A stretch of 10,013 nt of DNA, from the NCBI GenBank assembly GCA_003154055.1, contig PMCH01000337.1, forward strand, positions 5,204 through 15,216, read 5' to 3'. Each line of letters opens with the position of its first letter. Positions within the stretch are counted from its first letter, which is position 1. Below are positions 1 through 7,126 of the stretch, piece after piece. The DNA comes from Acidobacteriaceae bacterium (GTDB taxonomy: Bacteria > Acidobacteriota > Terriglobia > Terriglobales > Acidobacteriaceae). Position numbers and translations under genes: made by a program. The notes beneath the pieces were generated by a model. That model made no database searches. It saw only the letters and a list, made by a program, of their open reading frames with translations, and had not been told where the DNA came from.

Positions 1-19
1 AGGAAAGGCAGGGGTTAGC

Positions 20-108
20 TGGTGCCCGGAGACGGAATCGAACCGTCACGTCCTGTTAGGGACCCGGGATTTTAAGTCCCGTGCGTCTGCCAGTTTCGCC
101 ATCCGGGC
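20..108 (-). tRNA. tRNA-Leu (anticodon UAA)
   Basis: Read on the minus strand, this folds as a complete class II tRNA. A 7-bp acceptor stem pairs GCCCGGA with TCCGGGC, followed by discriminator A and an encoded CCA (positions 22-20). The anticodon stem CGGGA/TCCCG encloses the loop CTTAAAA, placing anticodon TAA at 74-72, so it reads UUA leucine codons. The long variable arm with a GTCC/GGAC stem is typical of leucine tRNAs. The T arm is GACGG-TTCGATT-CCGTC. All stems pair, so the gene looks functional. It stands alone here, divergent from the diguanylate cyclase gene. tRNA-Leu genes are common integration sites, but I see no integrase or duplicated 3' end in this window. Confidence 0.97.
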
Positions 109-128
109 AATGCCGTCTTGCCTTCTGA

Positions 129-134
129 ATTGTA
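129..134 (-). promoter_or_regulatory. Putative -10 element of the tRNA-Leu promoter
   Basis: The minus strand reads TACAAT here, five of six matches to the sigma-70 -10 consensus, about 20 bases upstream of the mature tRNA 5' end. That would leave a short leader of roughly 14 bases, which suits a tRNA promoter. No good -35 hexamer sits at 16-18 bases spacing; the nearest candidates, around CCTTTG, match poorly. The assignment rests on the -10 match and position only. Confidence 0.4.
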
Positions 135-317
135 CAGAAATCGAGCGCCGCCAAAGGTGGCCGTGAAGCGGCATCCCGGGTATCTGTTTCATCGAATCGG
201 CTCTCACGAATGGGCAAAAGGCCCCTGTTGTGTGTACGATCTATTCCGGTTACCAACGTGACGGAGAAGAGCCGCGCTAAACGCGGCCAGTCGAAGAAGA
301 TCGCCGATGTACAGGTC

Positions 318-1292
318 ATGCTGGAAAAACCGGCCATGCGGGTCCTCGTCGCGGAGGATTCCGTGATTTATCAAAGGCTCGTAGGCAACTGCCTGCGCGA
401 CTGGGGTTTTAGCCCAATCATGGCGAAGGACGGAACGGAAGCCTGGCAGGTATTGCGACGCCCGGATGCTCCGAAACTGGTCCTGCTGGACTGGGTCCTA
501 CCCGGTCTCGATGGTATCGAACTCTGCCGGCGAATCCGGGAGGCATCGTCCGAGGGCTGCTATTCGTACATTATTGTGTTGACCGGCAAGAGCGGCCAGA
601 AGGAAATGCTGGAGGCCATGCAGGCTGGCGCCGACGATTACATCGTCAAGCCCTTTGATGAGCCGGCATTGCGAGCTCGGCTGTCGGTCGGAAAGCGCAT
701 TCTCGATCTCCAGGAAGAACTGGTGTCGGCCCGTGAATCCATGCGCCATGCCGCCACCCACGATGGCCTGACCGGAATCTTGAACCGCCGGGAAGTCATG
801 CTAGCCCTGGCTCGCGAACTCGAGCGGGCCAAGCGCGACAAGAAGCCGGTGGGAATCATTCTCGCTGACATCGATCATTTCAAGAACGTGAACGACACCC
901 ACGGCCATCTTCATGGCGATGAAGCGCTGAAAGAGGTCGCCCACAGGCTGCGCTCCAGGCTGCGCGTGTACGATGCCGTCGGCCGTTACGGAGGCGAGGA
1001 ATTCCTTTTAATTCTGCCCGGGTGCGATCTGATGAACACGATTATCCGAGCGGATGACCTGCGCACGCACATTGCCTGCCTGCCCATCACTGCCTCCAAA
1101 ATATCGAGCGCCATTACCGTCAGCATGGGAGTTGCGGTGGCGAGCGAGGCGGGAGGCACGGATGTCGAGGCACTCCTCGGCCAGGCTGACCGTGGCCTGT
1201 ATTTGGCGAAGAAAAACGGACGGAACCGCGTCGAGCACCTCGAGGACGAGAGTGTAGCAACCCATTCCCGGTCAGGAACCAAAGAACACTAG
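318..1292 (+). CDS. Response regulator diguanylate cyclase (REC-GGEEF, PleD-like)
   Basis: Cytoplasmic enzyme predicted to make cyclic di-GMP from two GTP when its receiver domain is phosphorylated. From the chosen start (324 aa), the REC domain covers about residues 7-125, with acidic pair E13/D14, phospho-acceptor D58, T89 and K111 (in KPF). A short helical linker follows (about 126-145). The GGDEF domain runs from about 146 to 310, with the DGLTG..NR motif at 149-157, metal-binding D184 in DIDHFK, and active-site GGEEF at 225-229. RVYD at 216-219 sits exactly five residues before GGEEF, matching the product-inhibition I-site (RxxD). The catalytic and feedback sites are therefore both intact. 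The reading frame is open from an ATG at 210, but the first 36 codons have no ribosome site and precede the conserved REC start. ATG 318 has a modest AGG a few bases upstream; ATG 336 is also possible. No cognate histidine kinase is adjacent. Confidence 0.95.
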   Translation: MLEKPAMRVLVAEDSVIYQRLVGNCLRDWGFSPIMAKDGTEAWQVLRRPDAPKLVLLDWVLPGLDGIELCRRIREASSEGCYSYIIVLTGKSGQKEMLEAMQAGADDYIVKPFDEPALRARLSVGKRILDLQEELVSARESMRHAATHDGLTGILNRREVMLALARELERAKRDKKPVGIILADIDHFKNVNDTHGHLHGDEALKEVAHRLRSRLRVYDAVGRYGGEEFLLILPGCDLMNTIIRADDLRTHIACLPITASKISSAITVSMGVAVASEAGGTDVEALLGQADRGLYLAKKNGRNRVEHLEDESVATHSRSGTKEH

Positions 1293-1326
1293 GGCCGGAA
1301 CCGCGCGTCGGAACGCAGCCAGCGGC

Positions 1327-2298
1327 TCACTTCTTCTTCCCCTCGAACCAGTAGTCGGTCGAGAGTGGACGGTGGAAATACTCGTTTTTCCAGCCGGGGT
1401 TCATGCGATCGAGAAGCAGCCCCTCGGCCGCCCCGAAAGAATAGACGAACACTCGCCTCATCTTCGCCAGGTCCGCCTGCCTGAGTTCCTTCAGCGTTTC
1501 TGCTCTGGCTCTAGCCGCATAGGCTGCAAACGACTCGTAATCGGGCAGCGCCGCATATTCAGGGGTCGGGCGATACCGTGCCGCTGCTTCCGCAGCTTTG
1601 ATTTGCGTGTATCGCGCAATTCCTTCCTTCCAGAGCTGAAAGCTGAAGTACCTGTGGTCGTCTGCCGAGAGTTGCCTGAACACCCCCTTCCGCTCCCCGA
1701 CGTATTCCATAGCGACTTTCTCGAATTCCTTGCGGTCGGTCGCGCCCAGAGCCTGGAGAAGCAGGTCCCGGAGACGCGCAAAACCTTGAACCACCTCCGA
1801 TTTCTCGTAGGGAAATGGGTAATTCAGCATCCACATTCCGCTCGTGTCACCACCGCTCAGGCCGAGGCCTTTCACCGCCTCGTCGTACCCCGGCTGTCCG
1901 TCCTGCAGTTGATGAAAGTGCTCGTGCATGACCGTAATCACCCAAGGAGTGCTGGTCTTTGCTTCCGTGTTCCGGGGCTCTCCGATGACGATCACCGACG
2001 GCTGCCCTAGCGCCGGGAAGGTGGCCAGCATGCCAGTGCCGAACTGCCGCGGACGGGCGTACACTCCATCCGCAACTTCGGTAAAATCCCGCGGAGGAGC
2101 AGGGTGGTGCGTTAGGAATTCGACTTCTTCCGTTACCAATAGTAGAGGGGCCGGGGTCTTGCTCCAACCCGGCCAGATCTCGTCCTGGGTCTGAGAAGCT
2201 AGCCGATAAAATTCCGCGATGCGAATCGCGTCGTCGTGCGGGAGCAGCTGAGCAGTTGCTGCAATAGTCACCAACAAGCAAAAAATGGCTGCGCGCAT
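1327..2298 (-). CDS. Secreted protein with HExxH metallopeptidase-like motif
   Basis: A 323-aa protein that I cannot place in a named family. It begins with a probable Sec signal peptide: charged R2, then a hydrophobic stretch at about 4-16, with likely cleavage near residue 16. This predicts an exported, periplasmic or extracellular protein. HEHFH at 125-129, preceded by hydrophobic residues (ITVM), fits the HExxH zinc-binding helix of metallopeptidases. A second candidate, E225 in KEGIARY about 100 residues later, resembles the third zinc ligand of gluzincins, where the glutamate is followed by Gly and an aromatic residue. The C-terminal part is rich in Ala, Arg and Tyr and ends in a lysine run. 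Peptidase activity is inferred from the motif only, and the substrate is unknown. The gene is convergent with the diguanylate cyclase (34-base gap) and divergent from bshA. There is no clear ribosome site before the ATG, but the signal peptide supports this start. Confidence 0.85.
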   Translation of the reverse strand: MRAAIFCLLVTIAATAQLLPHDDAIRIAEFYRLASQTQDEIWPGWSKTPAPLLLVTEEVEFLTHHPAPPRDFTEVADGVYARPRQFGTGMLATFPALGQPSVIVIGEPRNTEAKTSTPWVITVMHEHFHQLQDGQPGYDEAVKGLGLSGGDTSGMWMLNYPFPYEKSEVVQGFARLRDLLLQALGATDRKEFEKVAMEYVGERKGVFRQLSADDHRYFSFQLWKEGIARYTQIKAAEAAARYRPTPEYAALPDYESFAAYAARARAETLKELRQADLAKMRRVFVYSFGAAEGLLLDRMNPGWKNEYFHRPLSTDYWFEGKKK

Positions 2299-2319
2299 CC
2301 GGGATTAGACGAGTCAGGT

Positions 2320-2347
2320 GCCCAAACGTTATGTTTGACCGTTGGGC
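2320..2347. repeat. Imperfect inverted repeat upstream of bshA
   Basis: GCCCAAACG (2320-2328) faces CGTTGGGC (2340-2347), pairing all but one bulged A across an 11-base centre. Inside lies a second, mutually exclusive perfect repeat, CAAAC-gttat-GTTTG (2323-2337). It lies in the 151-base gap between the secreted HExxH gene (minus) and bshA (plus). It could be an operator or a small leader hairpin. Arms this short can arise by chance, and no run of T follows that would make it a terminator. Confidence 0.3.
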
Positions 2348-2449
2348 GGTCTTGTACCCAGTACCCGATTTGACGGATCGCACCTGCATCCGCGACCATC
2401 TTCCTCGAATCTAATTGGGAAATCGCTGGAGCACACATTGGGAGCACGC

Positions 2450-3592
2450 ATGAAGATTGGCATCACCTGCTATCCCACCTACGGGGGGAGCGGTGTCGTG
2501 GCGACCGAACTGGGGCTGGAGTTGGCTCGCCGTGACCATGAGGTCCATTTCATCTCCTATTCGCAGCCCATTCGCCTCACCGGGTCGGAATCCAACATCC
2601 ATTATCACGAAGTAGAAGTCTCGCGATATCCACTGTTCGAGTATCCTCCGTACGATCTGGCGCTGGCCACGCGCATGGCCGAGGTCTCTCAACTCTACGA
2701 ACTCGACCTCCTGCACGTTCATTACGCCATTCCCCACTCGGTGAGCGCCCTGCTGGCTAAACAGATGCTGGCGGCAACCCCTCCCCGGCGCAAACTACCA
2801 TTTGTAACCACTCTTCATGGTACGGATATCACGCTGGTTGGCCTGGACCGCTCCTATCTGCCGATTACGCGATTTTCCATCGAGCAGAGCGATGGCGTCA
2901 CCGCGATTTCCCAGTACCTGCGCGAGCGCACGCTCAAGGTTTTCGATATCAAGAACCACATCGAAGTGATCACCAACTTTGTGAACTGCGACGACTACTT
3001 TCGCAATCCGGAATGGCAGGCGCAACGCCGGGAGTATGCCGCGGATGGGGAACGCATTCTGGTCCACCTATCGAACTTTCGGCCCGTCAAACGCATGACC
3101 GACGTGATTGAAATCTTCGACCGTGTACACAAGAAGATCCCGTCCAAATTGATGCTCATCGGCGACGGTCCCGATCGGTCGCAGGCAGAGTGGCTCGCGG
3201 TACAAAAAGGAATTCACGAGCACGTTCTGTTCCTGGGAAAGCAGGATCGCGTACAGGAGAAGCTCGCCTTCTCCGACGTCATGCTTCTGCCCAGCGAACT
3301 GGAGTCCTTCGGATTGGCGGCGTTGGAGGCGATGGCCTGCGAGGTTGTGCCCATCGCGACTCGGGTCGGAGGAATCCCAGAAGTGGTCGAACACGGCGTG
3401 ACCGGATATCTTGCCGACGTGGGCGACGTGGAAGCCATGTCCCGCTACGCCATTGATCTTTTGGGCGACGAATCCCGGTTGCGCGCAATGGGAAAACAGG
3501 CACGCGCCGGAGCCCGCGCGCGCTTCTGTACCAGCAAGATCATTCCGCTTTATGAAGAATTTTACCGGCGGGTACTGGCGCAATCGTCGTAG
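2450..3592 (+). CDS. bshA: N-acetyl-alpha-D-glucosaminyl L-malate synthase BshA
   Basis: A GT4-family retaining glycosyltransferase of 380 aa, the usual BshA length. It catalyses the first step of bacillithiol synthesis in the cytoplasm, joining GlcNAc from UDP-GlcNAc to L-malate. The N-terminal Rossmann domain starts with MKIGITCYPTYGGSG, whose glycine-rich loop is typical of BshA. The LHVHYAIPHS segment follows near residue 90, and then TTLHGTDITLVG. The C-terminal nucleotide-sugar domain has the RPVKR segment and the GT4 E-x7-E motif (E285 and E293 in ESFGLAALE), followed by GGIPEVV. The frame is open back to 2342, but the family start and a GGGAG ribosome site (2440-2444, five bases before the ATG) fix 2450. 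bshB and bshC are not in this window; in many bacteria they lie elsewhere. The 3' end overlaps the convergent kinase gene by 53 bases. Confidence 0.95.
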   Translation: MKIGITCYPTYGGSGVVATELGLELARRDHEVHFISYSQPIRLTGSESNIHYHEVEVSRYPLFEYPPYDLALATRMAEVSQLYELDLLHVHYAIPHSVSALLAKQMLAATPPRRKLPFVTTLHGTDITLVGLDRSYLPITRFSIEQSDGVTAISQYLRERTLKVFDIKNHIEVITNFVNCDDYFRNPEWQAQRREYAADGERILVHLSNFRPVKRMTDVIEIFDRVHKKIPSKLMLIGDGPDRSQAEWLAVQKGIHEHVLFLGKQDRVQEKLAFSDVMLLPSELESFGLAALEAMACEVVPIATRVGGIPEVVEHGVTGYLADVGDVEAMSRYAIDLLGDESRLRAMGKQARAGARARFCTSKIIPLYEEFYRRVLAQSS

Positions 3593-4910
3593 CCGTCATC
3601 AATTCTTCCGGATTGGGCAAAACGGGCAGGCGCAACCGGATCAGCGTCCCGTTACCTTCGCGGCTGTCGATCATCATCTTCGCAGTATCGCCATAGAGCA
3701 CCTTCAGGCGCTCGGCCACGTTCGCCATCCCGATCCCGGTGCCACCGAGCCCGTCCGCTTGTCCGAACGGTTGTGCCGAGTGCATCCCGACACCGTTGTC
3801 TTCCACTTCGATCACCAGGCGCGACTTGATGACGCGGCCGCGCAGCGTAATACTGCCGCCATCCACCTTGCTCGACAGCCCATGCTTGATGCAGTTTTCC
3901 ACCAGCGGCTGCAGCAGCATGCTGGGCACCATGGTTTCCAGCGCTTCAGGGTCCAGTTCCTTGATCACCTTGAGCTTGTCCTTGCCAAAGCGTACCACCT
4001 CGATGTCCAGGTAGTTATCAATGAACTCCACCTCCTCACGCAGCGGGACGAATGAATCGGTGCTATTCAGCAGGCGGCGCAGAATGGTGGCGAGCTTGAG
4101 AATCAGTTCGCGCGCCGTATCGGGGTCGAAGCGCACCAGCGAGGATATCGAGTTCAGTGTATTGAAAAGGAAATGCGGGTTGATCTGGTTCTGCAGCGCT
4201 ACCATCCGGGCCTGGAGCAGCAGCCGCTCCTGTTCTTCCAGCTTGATCTGAATGCGGACACTGTTGAAAATCTTAAGCTCCGTGCCCACCACCATCACCA
4301 CGGTAAGGTAGATCGCGCCTTCGACCCAAAGGTTGGAGCTCTCCAGGCTGAAGATGGATTTCGGCCAGAAACGCCAGATTTCAGTCTGCAGGAAACGCAG
4401 CCCCATGATGGTCAGCAAAAACGTGATCTGCCAGTCGAAACGCGGGCGCGGCAGGTTTCGCCGGACCCAGCGGTAGATGCTGAGATCCACGAAGGGCGAG
4501 AACGACCAGATGTCTTCCTGCTCCGGCGCCACCCGGCGCAATTGCCCTGTAATCAGCCCGCACATGAGATTAAAGGGTAGGCTGGCCCACTCGCCGTGGA
4601 GCGTGGCCGGCAGCGCGATCAATGCGCCTCCCAGGGCTCCCGAGAGGCGACCTCCGAGCACCCCCAGCAGCACGGTGGTTTCGAGCGCCAGATCGCCCGC
4701 CTGGAAACTGCTCACGCTAAAACGAATCAGGACACCCAACGCGATCGGGGTAGCCATCCAAATGGCCAGGTAGATCTTGTGGCGCGTTCCCCGCTCTTCC
4801 CGGAACAGCAGCTTCTTGAACTCCTTCGAGCGCACCAGCGCACTCGACACCGCCGCAGCGACGCCCAGCTTGATCAGGAGATTGACGAAAATCAGCCGTG
4901 GTTCGAGCAT
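3540..4910 (-). CDS. LytS/YehU-family sensor histidine kinase
   Basis: A membrane-bound two-component sensor kinase of 456 aa. The N-terminal ~215 residues are hydrophobic, with segments near 6-26, 45-66, 74-122 (a GGRLSGALGG-type stretch as in the 5TM receptor domain of LytS proteins), 160-175 and 190-213. A helical linker then leads to the His_kinase domain: QINPHFLFNTLNS with phospho-acceptor H246. The HATPase domain has the N-box VENCIKHGL (N339) and the G-box DNGVGM (D371-G375), with a later glycine-rich GGTGIGMANV lid. All key residues are present. Such kinases usually act through a LytTR-type response regulator; none is adjacent. The frame is open to 5057, but that would run into the end of alaX. 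ATG 4910, just before a conserved hydrophobic helix, leaves a 40-base gap and suggests co-transcription from alaX. The ribosome site is weak. The last ~17 residues are encoded opposite the end of bshA. The ligand is unknown. Confidence 0.92.
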   Translation of the reverse strand: MLEPRLIFVNLLIKLGVAAAVSSALVRSKEFKKLLFREERGTRHKIYLAIWMATPIALGVLIRFSVSSFQAGDLALETTVLLGVLGGRLSGALGGALIALPATLHGEWASLPFNLMCGLITGQLRRVAPEQEDIWSFSPFVDLSIYRWVRRNLPRPRFDWQITFLLTIMGLRFLQTEIWRFWPKSIFSLESSNLWVEGAIYLTVVMVVGTELKIFNSVRIQIKLEEQERLLLQARMVALQNQINPHFLFNTLNSISSLVRFDPDTARELILKLATILRRLLNSTDSFVPLREEVEFIDNYLDIEVVRFGKDKLKVIKELDPEALETMVPSMLLQPLVENCIKHGLSSKVDGGSITLRGRVIKSRLVIEVEDNGVGMHSAQPFGQADGLGGTGIGMANVAERLKVLYGDTAKMMIDSREGNGTLIRLRLPVLPNPEELMTATTIAPVPAGKILHKAE

Positions 4911-4950
4911 GAGAACGGTTTTTCTCGGCGGAACGCCCACAAAACCAGGA

Positions 4951-6183
4951 TCAGGCCCCGATTGTACCTGCTGCCTGCCGCAAAAGCTGGGCAACATCGC
5001 AACCCGCGGGCACGCCGCCCTGGGCAAAGTCGCGCGTCCCTCCGCCTCGTCCACCAACGGTAGCCAGAATCTGTTTCAGAAGTGAGCCCATGTCGGCCGA
5101 GCCACCTGGCGTTTGCGCGAAGATCACGCCCGGCGGGTCCACCGTGCTCGCGACCAACGCGATCACGGGAACTCCAGCCCTGGTCGCCTTCTGGGCAAAT
5201 AGCTTGGCAAAACTGGTGTCGCGATCGGCAAAGGATTGCACGATCACCTTCCGTCCATTCGTCCCGGGCTGTTTATTGAGTGCGTCCAGCGCCATGGCTT
5301 CAACCAGTTGCTCCAGCGCATCATCCTTCTGCCGGCGAAGCAGCTTGCTCTCGTCGAAACTCTTGCGGATCTGCGCGGGAACATCCCAGAGTTGTGCCGA
5401 GAACAACGCTGCCGCCTCGCTCAGGGCGGTATAGTCGCGGCGAGCCATGCGGACCGCGCGATCGCCGCACACAAATTCCACCCGCGTTCCCTGCTTCACT
5501 CTTTCAGTCTTGCGCAGCAGGATGGAGCCGATCTGACCGGTGGCAGCGACGTGCGTCCCGCCGCAAGCCGAGACGTCGATGTCCGCGATTTCGATCAGGC
5601 GCAGTTCATCGCGCTCGGCCGGAGGAAGCTTCCGCAGCCCCATCTTCTCCGCCTCGGCGCGCGAAATGAAGCGGATTCTCACGGGACGGTTCTCAAAGAG
5701 AATTTCATTCGCCCGCTTCTCGGCACCCACGACCTGTTCCGACTTGAGCGACGGCGTTTCAAGGTCAATCGAGCAGTACTCGTCCCCCATGTGAAAGGAA
5801 ACCGTAGGCATTTGGTAAAGGTCAACAAAGACAGCCGAGAGGACGTGCTGCCCGGAGTGTTGCTGCATGTGATCGCGGCGGCGCTCGCGGTCAATGCTGC
5901 CACGCACAGCAGTGCCCGCCGTCAGGGGTCGGACCGATGCTTCAAGGTAGTGGACGATCTTGCCGCTCTCGGTCTCTGAGACCTCCGCCACCCTAAGCCG
6001 CTCGTTCGTGTCCGTCGTCAGCCAGCCGGTGTCGTGCACCTGGCCACCACTGGTGGGATAGAAAGCGGTTGCCTCCAGGACAACGCCCGGGCGCAATTGC
6101 TCAGCGGACGGCGCAACCACTTCCTGAACAATGGTTTTGAATTCGTACAGCTCGGGATCATTGTAGTAAAGCCGAGTGGTCAT
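4951..6183 (-). CDS. Alanyl-tRNA editing protein, AlaX-L type with DHHA1 domain
   Basis: A 410-aa trans-editing protein predicted to hydrolyse misacylated tRNA-Ala (Ser-tRNA-Ala or Gly-tRNA-Ala) in the cytoplasm. It resembles the C-terminal half of alanyl-tRNA synthetase without the catalytic domain. The N-terminal part has the FYPTSGGQ..DTG signature. The zinc site of the editing domain is intact: HSGQH (H109, H113) and CGGTH (C207, H211). After a helical region (about 240-300), the C-terminal DHHA1-like domain ends in a GGRGGGTRDFAQGG segment, as in alanyl-tRNA synthetases. Its presence and the length indicate the long AlaX form. The frame is open to ATG 6255, but those 24 extra residues have no family resemblance. 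ATG 6183 (MTTRLYYNDP) matches the usual AlaX start and has GGAA seven bases upstream. It is the first gene of a likely two-gene unit with the kinase downstream. Confidence 0.94.
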   Translation of the reverse strand: MTTRLYYNDPELYEFKTIVQEVVAPSAEQLRPGVVLEATAFYPTSGGQVHDTGWLTTDTNERLRVAEVSETESGKIVHYLEASVRPLTAGTAVRGSIDRERRRDHMQQHSGQHVLSAVFVDLYQMPTVSFHMGDEYCSIDLETPSLKSEQVVGAEKRANEILFENRPVRIRFISRAEAEKMGLRKLPPAERDELRLIEIADIDVSACGGTHVAATGQIGSILLRKTERVKQGTRVEFVCGDRAVRMARRDYTALSEAAALFSAQLWDVPAQIRKSFDESKLLRRQKDDALEQLVEAMALDALNKQPGTNGRKVIVQSFADRDTSFAKLFAQKATRAGVPVIALVASTVDPPGVIFAQTPGGSADMGSLLKQILATVGGRGGGTRDFAQGGVPAGCDVAQLLRQAAGTIGA

Positions 6184-6460
6184 GACGACATTCCGGGAGA
6201 CAAAGGCTGTCGAAAACTGAAGATAAAAGAGCCAGGCACCGGCGACCCACTGCACACGAAAGAGCCCGTTACCGTTGCTTCCTTCCGGACCTGGCGGGGT
6301 TGGCGGGAAAACGTCGCGCGGGACCGATGCCTGACATCTAATACTAACAAGAAGATTGTCGATTTCCCGCAGCTACCGTTGGAAAACTTCACCTACGAAG
6401 CAGCCCCGATGAACCTGTCCCGCCAAACTGTGTCATCATTCCAACTCGCCGCACATCCGT

Positions 6461-7126
6461 ATGAAACGCCAGCCCAGCTTCGAACTCCTCGATGTAGATG
6501 CCGGAACGGAGCGTGAAATCGCCGGTTCCATCCGCGACCTGCAGATGTTCAACCAGTGGTTCGGCGGCACCCGCACCACGGAGACACTGGTGCGCTGCGC
6601 CATCGCCAACACTCCGAAGCGCAGCTTCTCATTGCTCGAGGTTGCTTCCGGCTCCGGCTACCTGCCTGCACAAGTTCGCCAGCGGCTTGCACCAGAATTG
6701 GATTTGAACATCACTCTGCTCGATCGCTCCCGCAGCCATCTGAATGGGAATGGCCCGTCCGTTGCCGGCGACGCGCTCGACCTCCCCTTCGCCGACAGTT
6801 CCTTTGACTTCGTAAGCTGCAATCTCTTCGTGCATCACCTGGATGCCGAAGAGGTCCAGCGCTTCGCCCGCGAAGCCTTGCGCGTCTGCCGCGTTGCACT
6901 TCTCATTAACGACCTGGTCCGGGACCCTTGGCACCTGGCCCTGTCGTATGCCGGCTTCCCGCTCTATCGCAGCCGGATCACCCGCAACGACGCCCCCGCA
7001 TCCGTCCGCCAGGCTTATACTCCCGAGGAATTGCGCGTTCTTCTGCAACCTTCCGGCGCCGGGCGCATTCTCATCTCTCGACACTACCTCTATCGCATGG
7101 GGATCATCGCTTGGAAACAAGCATGA
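6461..7126 (+). CDS. Class I SAM-dependent methyltransferase
   Basis: A 221-aa soluble methyltransferase of the UbiE/Methyltransf_11 type. The N-terminal helical region (about 17-45, IRDLQMFNQWFGGTRTT) precedes the Rossmann core. Motif I is EVASGSG (E60-G66). D88 ends strand 2 and likely binds the SAM ribose, D104-A105 lies near the adenine, and the FDFVSCNLFVHHL segment (115-127) is motif IV with its typical HH. The C-terminal part, with FPLYRSRITRNDAPAS and YTPEEL, is common in small-molecule methyltransferases. In my memory the N-terminal DLxxxNxWFGG pattern occurs in methyltransferases beside type III polyketide synthases and FAD oxidoreductases, as here; this is recollection, not a search result. 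Its stop overlaps the next gene's start as ATGA, so the two are translationally coupled. No good ribosome site precedes ATG 6461. The substrate is unknown. Confidence 0.9.
   Translation: MKRQPSFELLDVDAGTEREIAGSIRDLQMFNQWFGGTRTTETLVRCAIANTPKRSFSLLEVASGSGYLPAQVRQRLAPELDLNITLLDRSRSHLNGNGPSVAGDALDLPFADSSFDFVSCNLFVHHLDAEEVQRFAREALRVCRVALLINDLVRDPWHLALSYAGFPLYRSRITRNDAPASVRQAYTPEELRVLLQPSGAGRILISRHYLYRMGIIAWKQA

Noticed and set aside
20..108. tRNA-Leu as an attachment site of an integrated element
   Set aside because: No integrase, no second copy of the tRNA 3' end and no change in gene type is seen in the window.
1293..1326. Possible terminator between the convergent cyclase and HExxH genes
   Set aside because: Only a 4-bp AGCC/GGCT stem near 1317-1327 with no T run on either strand.
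1372..2010. Plus-strand open frame of 212 codons opposite the HExxH gene
   Set aside because: The minus-strand frame has a signal peptide and a metal-site motif; the plus frame shows neither and reads as a GC-driven shadow.
1847..2389. Minus-strand open frame of 180 codons overlapping the start of the HExxH gene
   Set aside because: It is in another register of the same strand, lacks ordered protein character, and would replace a frame with a clear signal peptide.
4596..5063. Plus-strand open frame of 155 codons antisense to the kinase and alaX
   Set aside because: It lies wholly opposite two clearly conserved genes, is rich in Arg/Gln/His as expected of a GC-rich shadow frame, and has no recognisable domain.
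5236..5979. Plus-strand open frame of 247 codons antisense to alaX
   Set aside because: The minus strand here encodes the conserved AlaX zinc sites; the antisense product has shadow composition and no family resemblance.
6034..6516. Plus-strand open frame of 160 codons spanning the alaX start and the gap before the methyltransferase
   Set aside because: Half lies antisense to AlaX and the rest has no recognisable features; it also overlaps the methyltransferase start.
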